Assembly (NCBI RefSeq): GCF_026151205.1
Contig: NC_087073.1
Location: 13,101,837 to 13,165,836 of the forward strand
DNA from: Bolinopsis microptera
Lineage: Eukaryota > Ctenophora > Tentaculata > Lobata > Bolinopsidae
Direction: 5' to 3'
DNA length: 64,000 nucleotides
The translations under genes were made by a program, and so were the position numbers. The notes under the pieces were generated by a model. It worked only from the letters and a program-made list of their open reading frames with translations. It was not told the origin of the DNA and did not search any database. Of the stretch, positions 37,601 to 49,439 are shown in pieces. Position 1 is the first letter of the stretch. Every line of letters begins with the position of its first letter.

Positions 37601-39182
37601 GTTCCACTAAGGGTAACGGAAATTGCAGTGCCGGATAAGGACTATGTATCCCTGCAGGGTTACCCTTAGTGACATTAGCAACCACTCAGACTATGACATT
37701 AGCTGATGAATGCACGTCCAACTTGTTGTCACCGAGATTCATGTTCTTTCAGGATATAACATACCAAACTGCTAAAGTGGAAGGGACCCCCTTCAGTCTG
37801 GCTATCAGCTACACCGACTATCCTGTGGAATACAGGGTAGTGGATACCCCCACCATCTCTCTCAGCCAAATTAGACGCCGATTAGAGACTGGCGGGACAA
37901 TTATGGGATCCTTACAAAACTACACAAGTTCAGCTGTAATGAGTCTCAGGTTATTCACAGGTTGTTGAGGGGTATGGATACCGATCATATCAACGATGAG
38001 TTTAAGTTTGAGAGGAGCTCTTACTGTAATACCAAAATATTCTCAGTGCTCACCGATTTGATTATTTCCGACCAATTCAGGGAATCTTTCCTCAAATCTC
38101 CAGATCTGAACATTCTAGGGAGATACGTTATAACGTATAATGGGCTGGTTTTCTTCGACAACAAACAGTGGAACTCAACTGATAGATCAGATCTTAAATC
38201 GTTGTCACCGTTTGCAAAGGTCATGAAGAACTTGACTGATGTGACGTACTATGTAGGATTACCAACTAAAAGGGGTTGTTTCGATTTTGAAACTATCAAT
38301 GTCACACAAAAAATTATAGTAGGAGGAAAACTGGTTGCTGCAGCAGGATTCGAGATGGAGTTGGATAGTTTTAAAGAGAATGTGTTCAGATCGACTCGAG
38401 CGGATCCAAACCTCGAATCTGAGATTTCTCTAGTTGATGAGAATGGGTATATGATTGCTGAAGATCCATCTCAGAGGACCAGCAAGTTTCTTGGAGAGGA
38501 GCACCCTTACCTGCTACAAGAACTGATAAAAATAGGCGTTTACACCAAGAAGACACACGTAGAGTGCATCAGAGAGTGCGCGAACGCTTCCAAATTACAA
38601 ACTCCAACCCCCGTCCCCACTTCCAGTGCCTCACATCCCCTCTCCATCCTCTCCAAGAGTCTCAGAACTATAACCCTCTTAATACACATCCTCTGGCACG
38701 CATTCCTCTTCACCCTCGTTAAACCTCAGACCCACTATGAGTACAACACCAGTCTACTCTCTGAACAGCATCAGGACAGAATCAGGGCAGTGGAGTGTTG
38801 TCAGGAGTTCACCCACTACGAGAGAGACTTCTCTGTCTCTATAAACGTGGCATTGTCCATACCCCGGCAGTGTGATTGTGGCACCTCCTACACTGTCAGT
38901 CCCATCCCCGAGACTAATCTCTTATCTTTAAAGAGAGGAACTAACCCTTACTGTGGATGTAGAACACAATCTGTGAGTTTGAGTCAGGGAAGAGAGACTA
39001 TTGTTTATCAGATGTGTTATAATTCCACATATCAGCATCGGTTTAGACCCTCTAAGACTTGTATTCTCGATCAGGGGACTTTCACTGCACCCGGGTGCAG
39101 TAGTTCAGGAGATATAACTTTTAGTACCATTCACAGTCAATATTTCACACTCTTAACACTGTTTTATTTGCTTGCGTTTTAA
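31689..39182 (+). CDS. CACNA2D: Voltage-gated calcium channel alpha2/delta subunit
   Basis: Exons: 31689-32472, 33207-33430, 33872-34048, 35965-36139, 36779-36969, 37244-37351 and 37753-39182, all GT-AG with matching phases; about 1030 residues, the usual size. The signal peptide (HLVLLAAFCWLAS) is followed by a VWA_N region (QYLGTPQGIMRSYPA, FDVRHRPWYNEG). The VWA domain has a perfect MIDAS (D222-T-S-G-S226) and SDETS downstream. Cache-like segments (GVVGLDFKTD, GYPIHHDKL, VGGKLVAAAGFEMELD, LVDENGYMIAED) and a Cys-rich C-terminal region follow. The end is hydrophobic and fits a GPI signal, as known for alpha2/delta. It traffics and tunes Cav channels at the membrane; a complete MIDAS suggests it is functional. 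One frame change near 37930-37940 interrupts the last exon, between YTSSAV and NESQVIHRLL. Confidence 0.88.
32866..33185. repeat. ACATATCTATTACATCTAAC-type tandem repeat in alpha2/delta intron 1
   Basis: About 14 imperfect units of 20-26 bp. The array ends some 20 bp before the exon 2 acceptor. Confidence 0.8.
35477..35940. repeat. Hexamer-based minisatellite in alpha2/delta intron 3
   Basis: ACCTACTGTTAC, CTGTTAGTGTTACACCTA and GATGTTACACTC blocks alternate for more than 450 bp; all are built from (A/G)(C/T)TGTTACA-like hexamers. The array stops about 25 bp before the exon 4 acceptor. It produces long open frames on both strands with no coding meaning. Confidence 0.85.
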
Positions 39183-39261
39183 ATAATATAGGGTTTTATC
39201 ATTGTTTCGAAATGGAAAACTGTTGTACATATTTACACTATTGATAATTAAAAACAAAAAA

Positions 39262-39267
39262 AATAAA
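39262..39267 (+). terminator. Poly(A) signal of the alpha2/delta gene
   Basis: AATAAA 80 bp after the stop codon, in an A-rich context. The convergent minus-strand gene ends 150 bp further on. Confidence 0.6.
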
Positions 39268-39414
39268 AGGGTTTTTGTTTCGCTAAAAACTTCACATGGT
39301 GACTATAAACTAAAAAACAATACTGCTAATTCTAACTGAAATAGAAGTAATATGGCTCTCTTTGTCTTTCAAGACATTCTAGTCTTAAAAATCATATTTA
39401 TATTTTTTCATGAA

Positions 39415-39923
39415 TCATGATGGTGGTACTGGTAACAAAGGTTCGTGGTTTAAGTTGAGATCGTTCAAAATACTGTCGATTTGTTTCCTTTTCCTTCTAA
39501 AAATGAAGGACCAGGAAGTTAAGATGAGGAAGATGAGCATTAAAAGGGCCCAGAAGGTAGCCTCAGTTCTCCGATAAAGCACCGCGCACACAGCCGACAA
39601 CATGGCACTGGCTAGAGAAATAACCAGGAGCACTTTACAACAGTTCTCCTGTTCCAGAACATTCTCCGTTTTGATCCACAGAGTTCGGAGGCACGACATC
39701 GCATCGGGGGCTGACCCTACTTCGGAGTTATCCCACCTTTGATTAGGTCTGATTGTTATATCACCTGGCGATAAAAGATCGTCACCACCTGGTGATGTAA
39801 AGTCTACAGGACACCTAGCTAGAATATCCAGCTGCTCCTCTGAGAAGTGAGATAGGTGGGCTCCCAGCCAACAGACGATACTCCCTCTCCGAGCCTTTTC
39901 GTGGCGACTCAGTATACATTTTC
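39415..39923 (-). CDS. Alternative terminal exon, second two-pass membrane protein form
   Basis: The exon opens after a TATCCCCAG acceptor and stays open for 169 codons to a stop: CILSRHEKARRGSIVC, HFSEEQLDILARC, a Gly/Asp/Pro linker, then two membrane helices (CCKVLLVISLASAMLSAVCA and FWALLMLIFLILTSWSFIF), a basic patch and EPLLPVPPS. It needs one base from the previous exon; exon 1 of the PPxY gene (42080-42014) ends with exactly one, giving 191 residues in frame. It could instead belong to a separate gene whose first exon I cannot see. Confidence 0.5.
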
Positions 39924-40170
39924 CTGGGGATATAGTGGTTTCAGACGTCTCCGGATGGAGGTGTCAGACGTGTCTCGTGTCATAATCAGTCGCTTTGTCA
40001 GGGTTCGCTTGTCTACTTGTTGCTGATCTGTGACATGGTGAAGTTCAGACCCGTTACTACACTTGGCACGCGACTTAAAACCAATTATCAACTTAGTCGG
40101 ATCAGTCATGTCTTGTCAACATTATCCAGGAAATACAAGGGTTCTCGAACCTAAATATTCTGATATCACG

Positions 40171-42080
40171 TTATCCGATACAACAAGTGCACGTTTTGGG
40201 GCAATAATTCATAGCACATCTTCTAAACAAAGACTTGCAGTTGACACAGCACCCCACCCCGGCTAGTGCTGCTGGGGCGGTCATAACCAGCAGAATGACC
40301 CCCGCACAAAGGAGCACATACACTAAATACACAACATGTGGGGACATGTTGAAGGAGAAGGTGAAGGGGAGGAGAACTATCCCGACTGAAGTCATTATAC
40401 AGGACACCACAAACCAGCCGTTCGGAACCATCAGGTTGTTGAACCGCTCGTGTCGGCTCTTCTTGAAGAGACGCATGGTTATGTGAGGTTTTGTGATACC
40501 TTTTAGCGGGGGGACTGTGACAGTTTCCATGGGGACCTCCCCACTAAAACTCACCCTTTCTGATTCATCATCGAATTGGACAGTAGGGTTTTTTGTGATT
40601 TCATTTTGGTCAGCCTGGAGTTCCTTTTCAGTTTGTAAGTCTGTTTGACTGTCTTTTTGTGTTGGTGTGTCGAGATGTGTATTATTGTCCTCCTGATCTG
40701 TAAGAATAACATTCAAAATAAGATAATTAATAAAAGTGGAAAATGTAACAGAGTTACCGTTTATGTTGAGTTACAGGGAGGGAGGGGGTAGTAGAATGGG
40801 AGAGATATCAAAATGGAAGGGATGCAATTTAAAACATTCATACCTTCATGTTGAGGCTGTTCCAAATTTGAGTTGTTAATTCCGGTTAAGACTAATTGCC
40901 CATGAAACCCAAACAATCGACATTTAGCCATTAGCAAAGTATGGTACCCAAAACAACCGTGTCTCAATTCAAAACATATTTTATTAACACACTTTGTCGT
41001 TCACTAAACCCAAATATTCATTTTAAACATAACCTCCATCAATGTGCCCTATTTCTATATTGGTATTACAAACTTACAAACATGGCTGGGGAAAATTTAA
41101 CGGAGACGTGATTGGAAACGAAAATAACATGCCACAGGGTAGGAGGGGTAACAGAGTAGGATTGTAACAAAGTGGGGGGAGGGGGTTAACAGAGTGGGAG
41201 AGGTAATAGAGTGGGGGGTAACAGAGTGGGAGAGGTAATAGAGTGGGGGGTAACAGAGTGGGAGAGGTAATAGAGCGGGGGTAACAGAGTGGGAGAGGTA
41301 ATAGAGTGGGAGAGGTAATAGAGTGGGGGGTGACAGAGTGTGAGAGGTAATAGAGTGGGGGGGGTAACAGAGTGGGAGAGGTAATAGAGTGGGGGTAACA
41401 GAGTGAGGGGGGGTAACAGAGTGGGAGTAACAGAGTGGGGGTAACAGAGTGGGGGTAACAGAGTGGGGGTAACAGAGTGGGGGTAACAGAGTGGGGGTAA
41501 CAGAGTGGGGGTAACAGAGTGGGGGTAACAGAGTGGGGGTAACAGAGTGGGGGTAACAGAGTGGGGGTAACAAAGTGGGGGTAACAGAGTGGGGGGGGGG
41601 GGGGGGGGGGTAACAGAGTGGGAGGATGACAGAGTGGGGGTAACAGAGTGGGGGTAACAGAGTGGGAGAGGTAATAGAGTGGCGGGGATAACAGAGTGGG
41701 AGAGGTAATAGAGTGGGGGTAACAGAGTGGGGGGGTGTAACAGAGTGGGAGTAACAGAGTGGGGGTAACAGAGTGGGGGTAACAGAGTGGGGGTAACAGA
41801 GTGGGAGGATGACAGAGTGGGGATAACAGAGTGGGGGTAACAGAGTGGGGGTAACAGAGTGGGAGGATGACAGAGTGGGAGGGGGTAACAGAGTGGGAGT
41901 AACAGAGTGGGGGTAACAGAGTGGGGGAGGGGTAACAAAGTGGGAGGATGACAGAGTGGGGGGGGGGGGGGTAACAGAGTGGTAGGTAAAGGTAACAGGG
42001 TTAGAGGTTTTACCTGAGGATACGGCATGTTCGTACGATGGTGGAGCCTCGCTCCCTCTTGGCCCGTCAATTTCTTCCAT
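40171..42080 (-). CDS. PPxY-containing two-pass membrane protein, form 1
   Basis: Exon 1 is 42080-42014 and exon 2 is 40697-40171; the junction is G/AT with acceptor CTTACAG and a GTAAAA donor, giving 197 residues. The N terminus has a PPxY motif (APPSYEHA), which in other proteins binds WW domains such as those of NEDD4 ligases. Then come an acidic/polar stretch, two membrane segments (GWFVVSCIMTSVGIVLLPF and VVYLVYVLLCAGVILLVM) and a Cys-rich C terminus (CCVNCK, YCPKTCTCC). I do not recognise the family. A short PPxY tail, two helices and Cys pairs recall small membrane adaptors of the endosomal ubiquitin system, but that is inference. The intron is filled by a 14-bp minisatellite. Confidence 0.6.
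41159..41990. repeat. 14-bp minisatellite (GGGGGTAACAGAGT)n in the PPxY gene intron
   Basis: Some 55-60 units with variants (GGGAGAGGTAATAGAGT and GGGAGGATGACAGAGT types), and a run of about 19 G near 41590. All G-rich sequence is on the plus strand, so the transcript of the gene is C-rich. Minus-strand open frames of about 300 codons here (HSVTPTLLPPL repeats) are by-products of the repeat. Confidence 0.9.
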
Positions 42081-43800
42081 TTGTTATGTTATTCATTAAA
42101 GATCAACATGCACATCCAGTCTTTACACAATTTTACATAGCTTTTATTCTACAGTGTACAATATGTTGTAAATTAAAATATTTTTCATCAAAACAATATG
42201 GCCTATTTGTGATGCAGGCTCAACGCAAGGGGTCAAAATGACAACTTTCGTCAAAATGAGAAATGTCATGCATTCCGCATCAACGATCAAAACATACCGA
42301 TCAAAACAAATCAGACAGCGCTGGTGGATACAAATTTCATCAAAATATCTAAAGGTAAGATAATAGTGGTGGCAGCATGCAGCGCGGTGTCATGCAAAAA
42401 CTACACTATAGAGCGCCCTGAACACCAGCTAGCACTGCAAGGAACCATCAATACTGTTTAAAAGACAAGACCACGTGACTAACAAACAGTTAACGAGAAT
42501 ATAAGAAACTAAATAGCAGTCAGCTGTATCAATCAACAGTGTCTCAATATATTTTCACAAGCAAGCCAAGTAATAAATTAGATTACTATACATGCTATTT
42601 CTGGCGAGTATATGTATTTGAAGAGCTGTCAAAATGTACTATATGCGGTCTATAACCACTGTCCACGGGATAAAAGGAAGCGTCAAGAAAGCTCAAATAG
42701 TGAATATCACACGATCACACCTGCGATGCGAGTGAGCTGGTTCCGGTGTGATTATCACACTGAGAAAGTGTGACGATCACATGTAAATGTTACACTGTGA
42801 CAGCTTAAACCCTTCCACTTCCCACTGATAACTTTCATCAGACAGAGTTAATGTGACAAATAATCCTGAGAGACAGTACCTGACCCGTATTAGATTGCTC
42901 AACTGCCCAATGTCCCAATTTAATAATGGAAAATAACCCTGAAAATAGTAGTTTTCTAGACTTTTTTAGGTTCATTGTTTCCCCTTATCGAATTAATTGC
43001 TTTGGCATTGTTTAAAGGTAGCCTTCTCAGTGTAGATATGCAGGCAAGTTCAGGTAAGACGTGAGGGAATTCGCAATTTCATTGTCTTCACTTACAGGTG
43101 TTAATCAATAAGGTTATGAAATGTTATTATCATGTCGTTATAGTTGGGAATCACTACAGTACTACAGTGATATAAAATGTGGCCCTGCATTAGAGTTGAA
43201 ACTGTAAACGTAGTCTAGCAGTTAACATTAACTAACCAGTAACCATTTATTATTACGGCCCGATTATCAGGTCCATTCTTTCCACCCCGTATAGTTAAAA
43301 CCAGGAAGCCTCATTCCAGCACTTCTTGCTCATATCGTGGGTACAGGAATTATCATAATGGGATTTTGACACAGGTACCCGATCTCGAATTTCATCGCAC
43401 CATCCTGTGGTTGGCATTGCACCATACTCAACCAAGAAGATTCCTCAGTCCGTGGCTGCTGATTTTATTACAATATATTCAACCTGGCTGCTGCGTTACA
43501 ACAAGGGTGAAGCGCATTATCTCCACTGAACTGGGGTTTAAAATCTACCTGACCTCGGTGGCTGGATGCCAACTATTGGGTAGAGGAGATCTGACTGGGT
43601 TGAGGAGAGAGGGGCCCGGTGTGGACTCATCGCGCCTGCCTGCCCTTCTCTGTGATACCGGGGCGCCAGTCTCCCCTCTGCGACCCGGGCAGGGGGCCCC
43701 CTGTGCAAGAGGCGCCGGGCAGAGTGTGCAGCCGAGTCTCCCTGTCGCCTCTCAGCTTAAATAGTCACACTATATCACTTCAGTGCTGCACAAATCCACT
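42081..43800. other. Intergenic region between the PPxY gene and TIMP
   Basis: Divergent promoters must lie here. No coding sequence is supported. A cluster of GTGTGA/TCACAC words (about 42705-42785) forms several short inverted pairs and might bind a transcription factor; this is only suggestive. Confidence 0.4.
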
Positions 43801-46800
43801 ATGTTCTGCTTAGTTCTACTCGTTCACTTCGCGAGCCTGCTCGCTGCATCTACCATTATCGACACGTCCCAGATTGGAGATACTGCCCCACAATTCGGAA
43901 GGATACCTCGTCAACCTGGGTGTTTCTGCCTCAGATCCTCGCTCCACAACCACATGTGTAGAGACGATTTCGGTGAGTTGTTATTGCGTCAAAACTTTGC
44001 TTTGTTACTTTGTATCTTTATTTTGCGGTTAGGGCCGTTATTGCGTCATGGTCTTTATTGATTGTAGGTCGTCATCAGGGAAGTCGCACTAGGGTGGGAA
44101 AGTTGCTAAAATAGAGATGACAATTTCTAAGTTTAACAAACAGTCACAATCACAACCTGAAGCTGCTACTTTGTTTTGTTTCTACCCCATTAGATTACTT
44201 TGTGAATCTGCAGCACCGCCACAGTCATTAGCTTTTCCACTTCTGTTTCAGCTTTTAACTTCTATTGTAGTTTTTACTACTTCTTCTTTTTGCCCATGAA
44301 TCCTTGAAATAGTCACAAGATCCACCTCTCAACAGAGTCACTAGCATTTGGTCATCCTAAAGCCCTCCTCTCTTTTGTCTCCACAAACAACAACCTAACA
44401 GTGAGTGGGCGAGGAATGTTGGAATGAACATGAGTGAGGTGTTTTAGCACTCCTCCGGTTACCAGCGGCCGTCAGAACAGCTGTCAGCCAGCTGGTTAGT
44501 GAGGTATGTGAGTGAGGTATGTGAGTTAGACCTGGTGGTGGTAAAGTATCCCCTGTAGACAGGAAGGTGTCAACAGTAGTAGGTTCACATTCCTCTCACA
44601 GCTCCACAGCTAACCCCGACACTGCTCCGGAGCTAACCCCGACACAGGCGTGTCAGCCTCAACTCTAGATCTCCCCGCTCATACCCGACATATGATACCA
44701 CATTTTCTCGCGAGCTAGGCTTGTGCCACGACTATTACGATGCTAATTATATTGGATTATTTTTATCACAGCTTAAATCCCGCACAGATCGTGGCAGGCC
44801 ATGCCAGTTTCAGATTGAACGCAGACCCGCCTAGCTAGACCCGTCGTACAGCTAGACCTGTACAGGATAATGAGGCTGTTAACTTCTACTTCTTTAACTT
44901 TTTCTCCCACTATTCAGCAATATTATTTCCTCTCCGGAGCCGATGGAGTTGGCGCCTATAATCTGCGGCAGCAGACTTTTTGTAGGTGTTAAATTTATCC
45001 AGAGCGAATATTTGTAATAGCAATGTAACCGTGATGTCTGCAGCATGTCGAATTATTAACATATGTAACACGATCGTGGCACCAGGCCTAAATAGGACAA
45101 TCACGAGCACTCAAGTATTCAATTCGAACTTCAAGCATCCGTCATCAAGTATATCTTGGGAAGATTTCATCAAGGATATCTTGGGAATTATATTTTGTGT
45201 TTCCGCTCATGTACTGTCGGGCAAACAACCAGACTATTTGAGTTAAAGACCAGTGAAAACAGTGACCACCAAGAATCTTACAGCTCTATATTTAGCAACT
45301 AATCTTTCCGGTTCAATTAATTCAACAATCCTTCTCTTTCAATGTCCCCTGCGAATTAAAAATCGAATATTCTACCAACAAGCACAACAACTTGTGTCTA
45401 CTATTGACCCTCCTACCCTTCCCACCTCCATGTAGTGTGTGACACAAGTGTTTAAAGAACTCAGAAGTGTTACCACTGACACGACCAAACAGTGATCTCT
45501 TTCCAAGTTTACTCTATTTGTGTTCCGTTAATTCGGCCTGTAACTGGGAGGCTGTATCCTTTGAGGGGCGCCATGTATCTTCCTTCATGTTGCGTGCTTG
45601 TACACTAACTTAGCATCAGCCTACCTGGCTCTCTTCTTGTCAAGTTTTAGTGTGAACAATGATAATAAATTAGTGTGGATTCTTTGTTCAAATTCCGGAT
45701 CCAGGCTGACTAGCTCAAGTAGTGGATACTTGTGTCACCCTACCAAGTACCAGCGCTGTTATTGTAGTATTGTGGCTGGATCTGCCTAATTAAATGATGA
45801 TATGTCATCCCACAGCCCCTCATTTGCATAATTTGAAAGCAAGCAAAACTCCACCCTCCTGGAATTTCAGAAGATCCCCCAGCTTACAGTCTCCAAGACC
45901 GGAAAGTATTTTAACCTGCCTGACTGACTGGGTTGAAGGCGTGCTAGTGTTCCTCTGCTTAGATTTAGTAAAAAATTCAGCCACCTTGACAAGAATTAAC
46001 AGAGGAGATTAGTATCTAGTGTAATCGTTATTACAAGGATAAGCATACCCGGCCTTTGTGGGCCGGTCACCATGCACTCCCATAACTTTTGTCGCAATAT
46101 TCATAAAAGAACACGTTTTGTTTTCCTTTTGAAATAGGCGACCGTAAATGAGGATTGCTCTATTTTTGGCAGAAATCCTATCACTGTCCGATCCCGCCAA
46201 AATCTTTATCAAGCCCGCCAAAATCTGTACCATAATTACTCCCACTTCGAACAGTTACTTCACCTCTCAGTGAATAGACAGTCACTTCACATCATGTTGA
46301 AGAACTCCCAGTGAATAGACAGTCATTTAACCTTATTTCGACTCTCGGTGACAGAAAAACGGCCGTTTTAATTAGCATTTTTGCAATATGCCGTCACTAC
46401 CAGGTTCCCAGGATTTGTTATGTAATTTGACCAATGCCACCGGCGTGAAGATCCCTGGCTTCAGTAGGAGTCCTGACGTAACGAGGCATTTATTTTAATG
46501 TCTTTTTATTCATTAAATGAGAGCTGATGTCCGTGTATAGCGCCATTACTGAGGTATATTAATTGGGGGGGAGGTATTTGAGGGGGGTTGTCATCTAGTT
46601 GGAGAGTGATTAATCTGGTGCTAGGCTGACAGGTGATGGTGCCGGCAGATCGTGGAGCCTTGCACCTCACACACTCTCTCTCTCTCTCTCTCTCACCTTT
46701 CTGTCATGCTAAACTGTGTAGCCAGTCTCGCGTCGTCCTGACTATCCCACACAACACTATCTGTGAAAGTAGCAGCAGATGGCTGGCCATGTTGTTTCTC

Positions 46801-49006
46801 ACCAACCTCCCGGAGAGACCAGTGCTCACTCGACCGCGGAGCTGACTCCCCGAGATACGGCACTCTGCCACCTGCGACTAAAGACTTGTCATGAATTGCC
46901 AATTACCTGTCATTGAGCCACCCTCCCCGGCCACACTGCCCAATCTCCTGTCAAACAATTTAACCGCGAGCATTCCAATTTGAGCCCATCTCACTGGCTC
47001 GCTTGTATCCAGGATTCTATCCTGGATTGCTCAATCACGTAGTCACTAGCTCTTCACAACTTCTCGATATAACTTTTAACCGTATTAATCATTTCAGTTA
47101 TCAAAGCGAAGATCCTTGACGATAGCATGGGACGAGGACATCGACGTGCGCTTCATGGCTACCAGGTAATAACTCCCACCTTTCTTCCCACATTAGTAAC
47201 TAGAGACTTATAACCCCGTTACAGGGGACCTCACTCTCCACTCCAGATACCAAGCCATATCCGGCTGATCCGAGCCATATCCCCGACAGTTACCGACTAA
47301 TATCCAGATATTAGGTACACCTAGCACTGAGATATAAGCCTGTTAGTGTCAATAAGGGGGTGATCTAGTCTTGTAGTAATGAAAAGGTAACCTGTTAGTG
47401 TCGGGGAGTGGGGAAATGAAAGCGTGACAACCCCTCTTTACCTTCACTTAGCGGACTGATCCTTACTTAGCGGCCTGATCATACTTTTTAGAGTCAAGGT
47501 TTATTGAGTGACGTAGCCCGGAAAGAGCCTCAGGTTGAAATCAACGGCCAACTATTTGAGAGCAAGCATGACCCTTCTTTCTACTTATACCGGCCAAATA
47601 TTTGAGAGCAAGCATGACCCTTCTCAATTCCATACCAAAGATCTCCATAATTCCATTGCAATGTGGATCACATACTGTAGAATTGTGAACAGGGCGTCTC
47701 CAATAAACCGCATGTGAGTTTAAAAGCAGATTTGGCGGAGCTGTCTGGGGCTGAAGCGTGCAAAATAGGAGGGAATGGTGTCTGTTTCCCACCGTCTACA
47801 AGTCTACCTTCTACCGCACCCCACATTTCAACATTGCCATCTCAATATTGCCATATTGCCATACACGAGGGCATAATTGTTTCTCATTTGTAGCTATACT
47901 AAAGGAAACAGAAATGTTACAAATGTAAAAAAAGTAAAATATACTGTGGTTTCAATTTCCAGGAGTTCAAAGGATTGATATCATTATCAGTTCTTCTAAC
48001 TTTCTAATCTCACTCCATAGTCTCTATATTTGGGACCAAAATAACGATTACCATAATTTACCACAACTCTACTTATGAACTTTATTCTGGGTCTATTCTA
48101 ATCATTGTTGAGACTTTACAAAATGTTGAGAGCATACTAGTACTACACCGTAGAAATAACACTCCATCACTTCAGATTCTAGTAAAAGAGATATTCCACC
48201 TGCCGGACGGAGACAATCTAAAGGCAGGAGATAGAGTTGCCCTGTACACTCCAGCTAACGAGGACTTCTGCGGTACCTCGTTCGTCAGGAGAAACACTTA
48301 TCTTCTGTCTGGGAGAATAGTTGACACTATCCTTGTTGTGGTGAGTTTCCTATTTTCAGTATTTCCGCTCACATCAATAAGCCAATTAACAACAATACTA
48401 ATACTATTCACTAACCCTTTAAATTGAATTTTTGGGACTTCTTTTTCCAATTTGATACTTCCGATCTAGATGAAAGTAACACCTGACTCCTTTTCAGACC
48501 TCTTGCGACTACTCTAGAAAGTGGTCGACCATCACCACCTCAATACAACGTACCCTGAACGCCCTGCCCAACAAGCGACACTGCTCCTGCAAGGTGTTCG
48601 GATGTAACGGGGAAGTTTGCGGAGGCGTCGAGAGTGGGGAGGCGTTCAGCGTGTTCGAGACCAGCAGATGTTTCACCAAGAGGGACACCCTCCAAGAGAG
48701 GTAAGCAGGAAAACTTGAAAGTATTAAAAAATCATCACATTCGCAGTGCTAGCTGACAAGAATTAGCAACAACATTTACTTGCTATTTCTATATTAATAT
48801 GAACTTTAAAACCCGATAAGTAAATTTTGGGGATTATTATTAAGCATGTCGCACATTTTTTGGATGTTTGACGTTTTCACTACGGCAGGTGTTATGAAGA
48901 CTACGGTGAGTGTCGTATGAGCAACAGAGGAACCTGCTCCTGGAGATCACAGAGAAAACCAAAGGTGTGCATGAATGTGGCGAGGCGGAGAATGAGAAAT
49001 ACTTGA
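43801..49006 (+). CDS. TIMP: Tissue inhibitor of metalloproteinases (TIMP)
   Basis: Five exons: 43801-43972, 47098-47165, 48176-48340, 48498-48700 and 48889-49006, all GT-AG with consistent phases; 241 residues. The signal peptide (CLVLLVHFASLLAAS) is followed by an N-TIMP/netrin-like domain with C41-F-C43, C53, DFVIKAKI, ALYTPANEDFCGTSF, YLLSGRI, TSCDYSRKWSTIT and HCSCKVFGC. The C-terminal domain has FETSRCFTKRD, CYEDYGECRMSNRGTCSW and a basic end. The order of cysteines and motifs follows vertebrate TIMPs. It is secreted and would inhibit matrix metalloproteinases. Odd: about 24 residues (STIIDTSQIG...RIPRQPG) separate the signal peptide from the first Cys, whose free amino group chelates the protease zinc in classical TIMPs. 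ATG at 43801 is chosen because it begins the signal peptide. Confidence 0.88.
43973..47097. other. TIMP intron 1 (3.1 kb)
   Basis: No gene is supported. It holds a short (CT)n run at about 46673-46693 and a near-duplicate CAGTGAATAGACAGTCA motif (46269 and 46309). A pair of CCCGCCAAAATCT words occurs near 46190-46230. Confidence 0.5.
47545..47625. repeat. Short tandem duplication in TIMP intron 2
   Basis: TATTTGAGAGCAAGCATGAC occurs twice, about 45 bp apart, with similar flanks (GGCCAA before, CCTTCT after). Confidence 0.8.
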
Positions 49007-49427
49007 GCTCATATTATCTTATTATATCTAGAGAACCACATCGAGTGAAGATATGACTTACGAAGATTTAGGAGAAGTGTGACACATCCGTACTCAGCTG
49101 AAAACGAAGAGGAGAAGAAGATTTCGACCCAACCTTGAAAACAAAAGACTTTGCTCTTGCAATCCTTAGAACTAGCACTGTGAAGATATCAGACAGATAT
49201 GTTATTTTTCACAGATTTATTCTGAATTGATTGTGTTTTGTAAATTCCCGAGATTTTCTGGCTTGCTCCTGTTTTAAGGTGCGCCAATGCTAGTTTTAAT
49301 GCTAGTAAATGCTAGTAGTAAATAACAATGTTATTTTATTCTCACATCCATTTAGGGTGAAGGGTCAAATTATGCAACGTGTTAGTCAGAGATTAATTTG
49401 CCATTCTTTTTAGAATCTTAAACGATA

Positions 49428-49433
49428 AATAAA
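49428..49433 (+). terminator. Poly(A) signal of TIMP
   Basis: AATAAA about 420 bp after the stop codon; the only canonical hexamer in this 3' region that I noticed. Confidence 0.5.
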
Positions 49434-49439
49434 ATGTCA

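Noticed and set aside
37605-37671. 13-bp inverted pair (CACTAAGGGTAAC) in alpha2/delta intron 6
   Set aside because: Too short and isolated to call a transposon; no target duplication or second copy.
41097-42013. Two overlapping minus-strand ORFs of about 300 codons (Pro/Leu/His/Ser/Thr-rich)
   Set aside because: Only the first 22 codons of the longer frame (exon 1) are real; the rest reads through a donor site into the 14-bp repeat.
43366-43764. 132-codon ORF upstream of TIMP
   Set aside because: No signal peptide, domain or splice logic; it ends before the TIMP start and looks like chance in a GC-richer promoter stretch.
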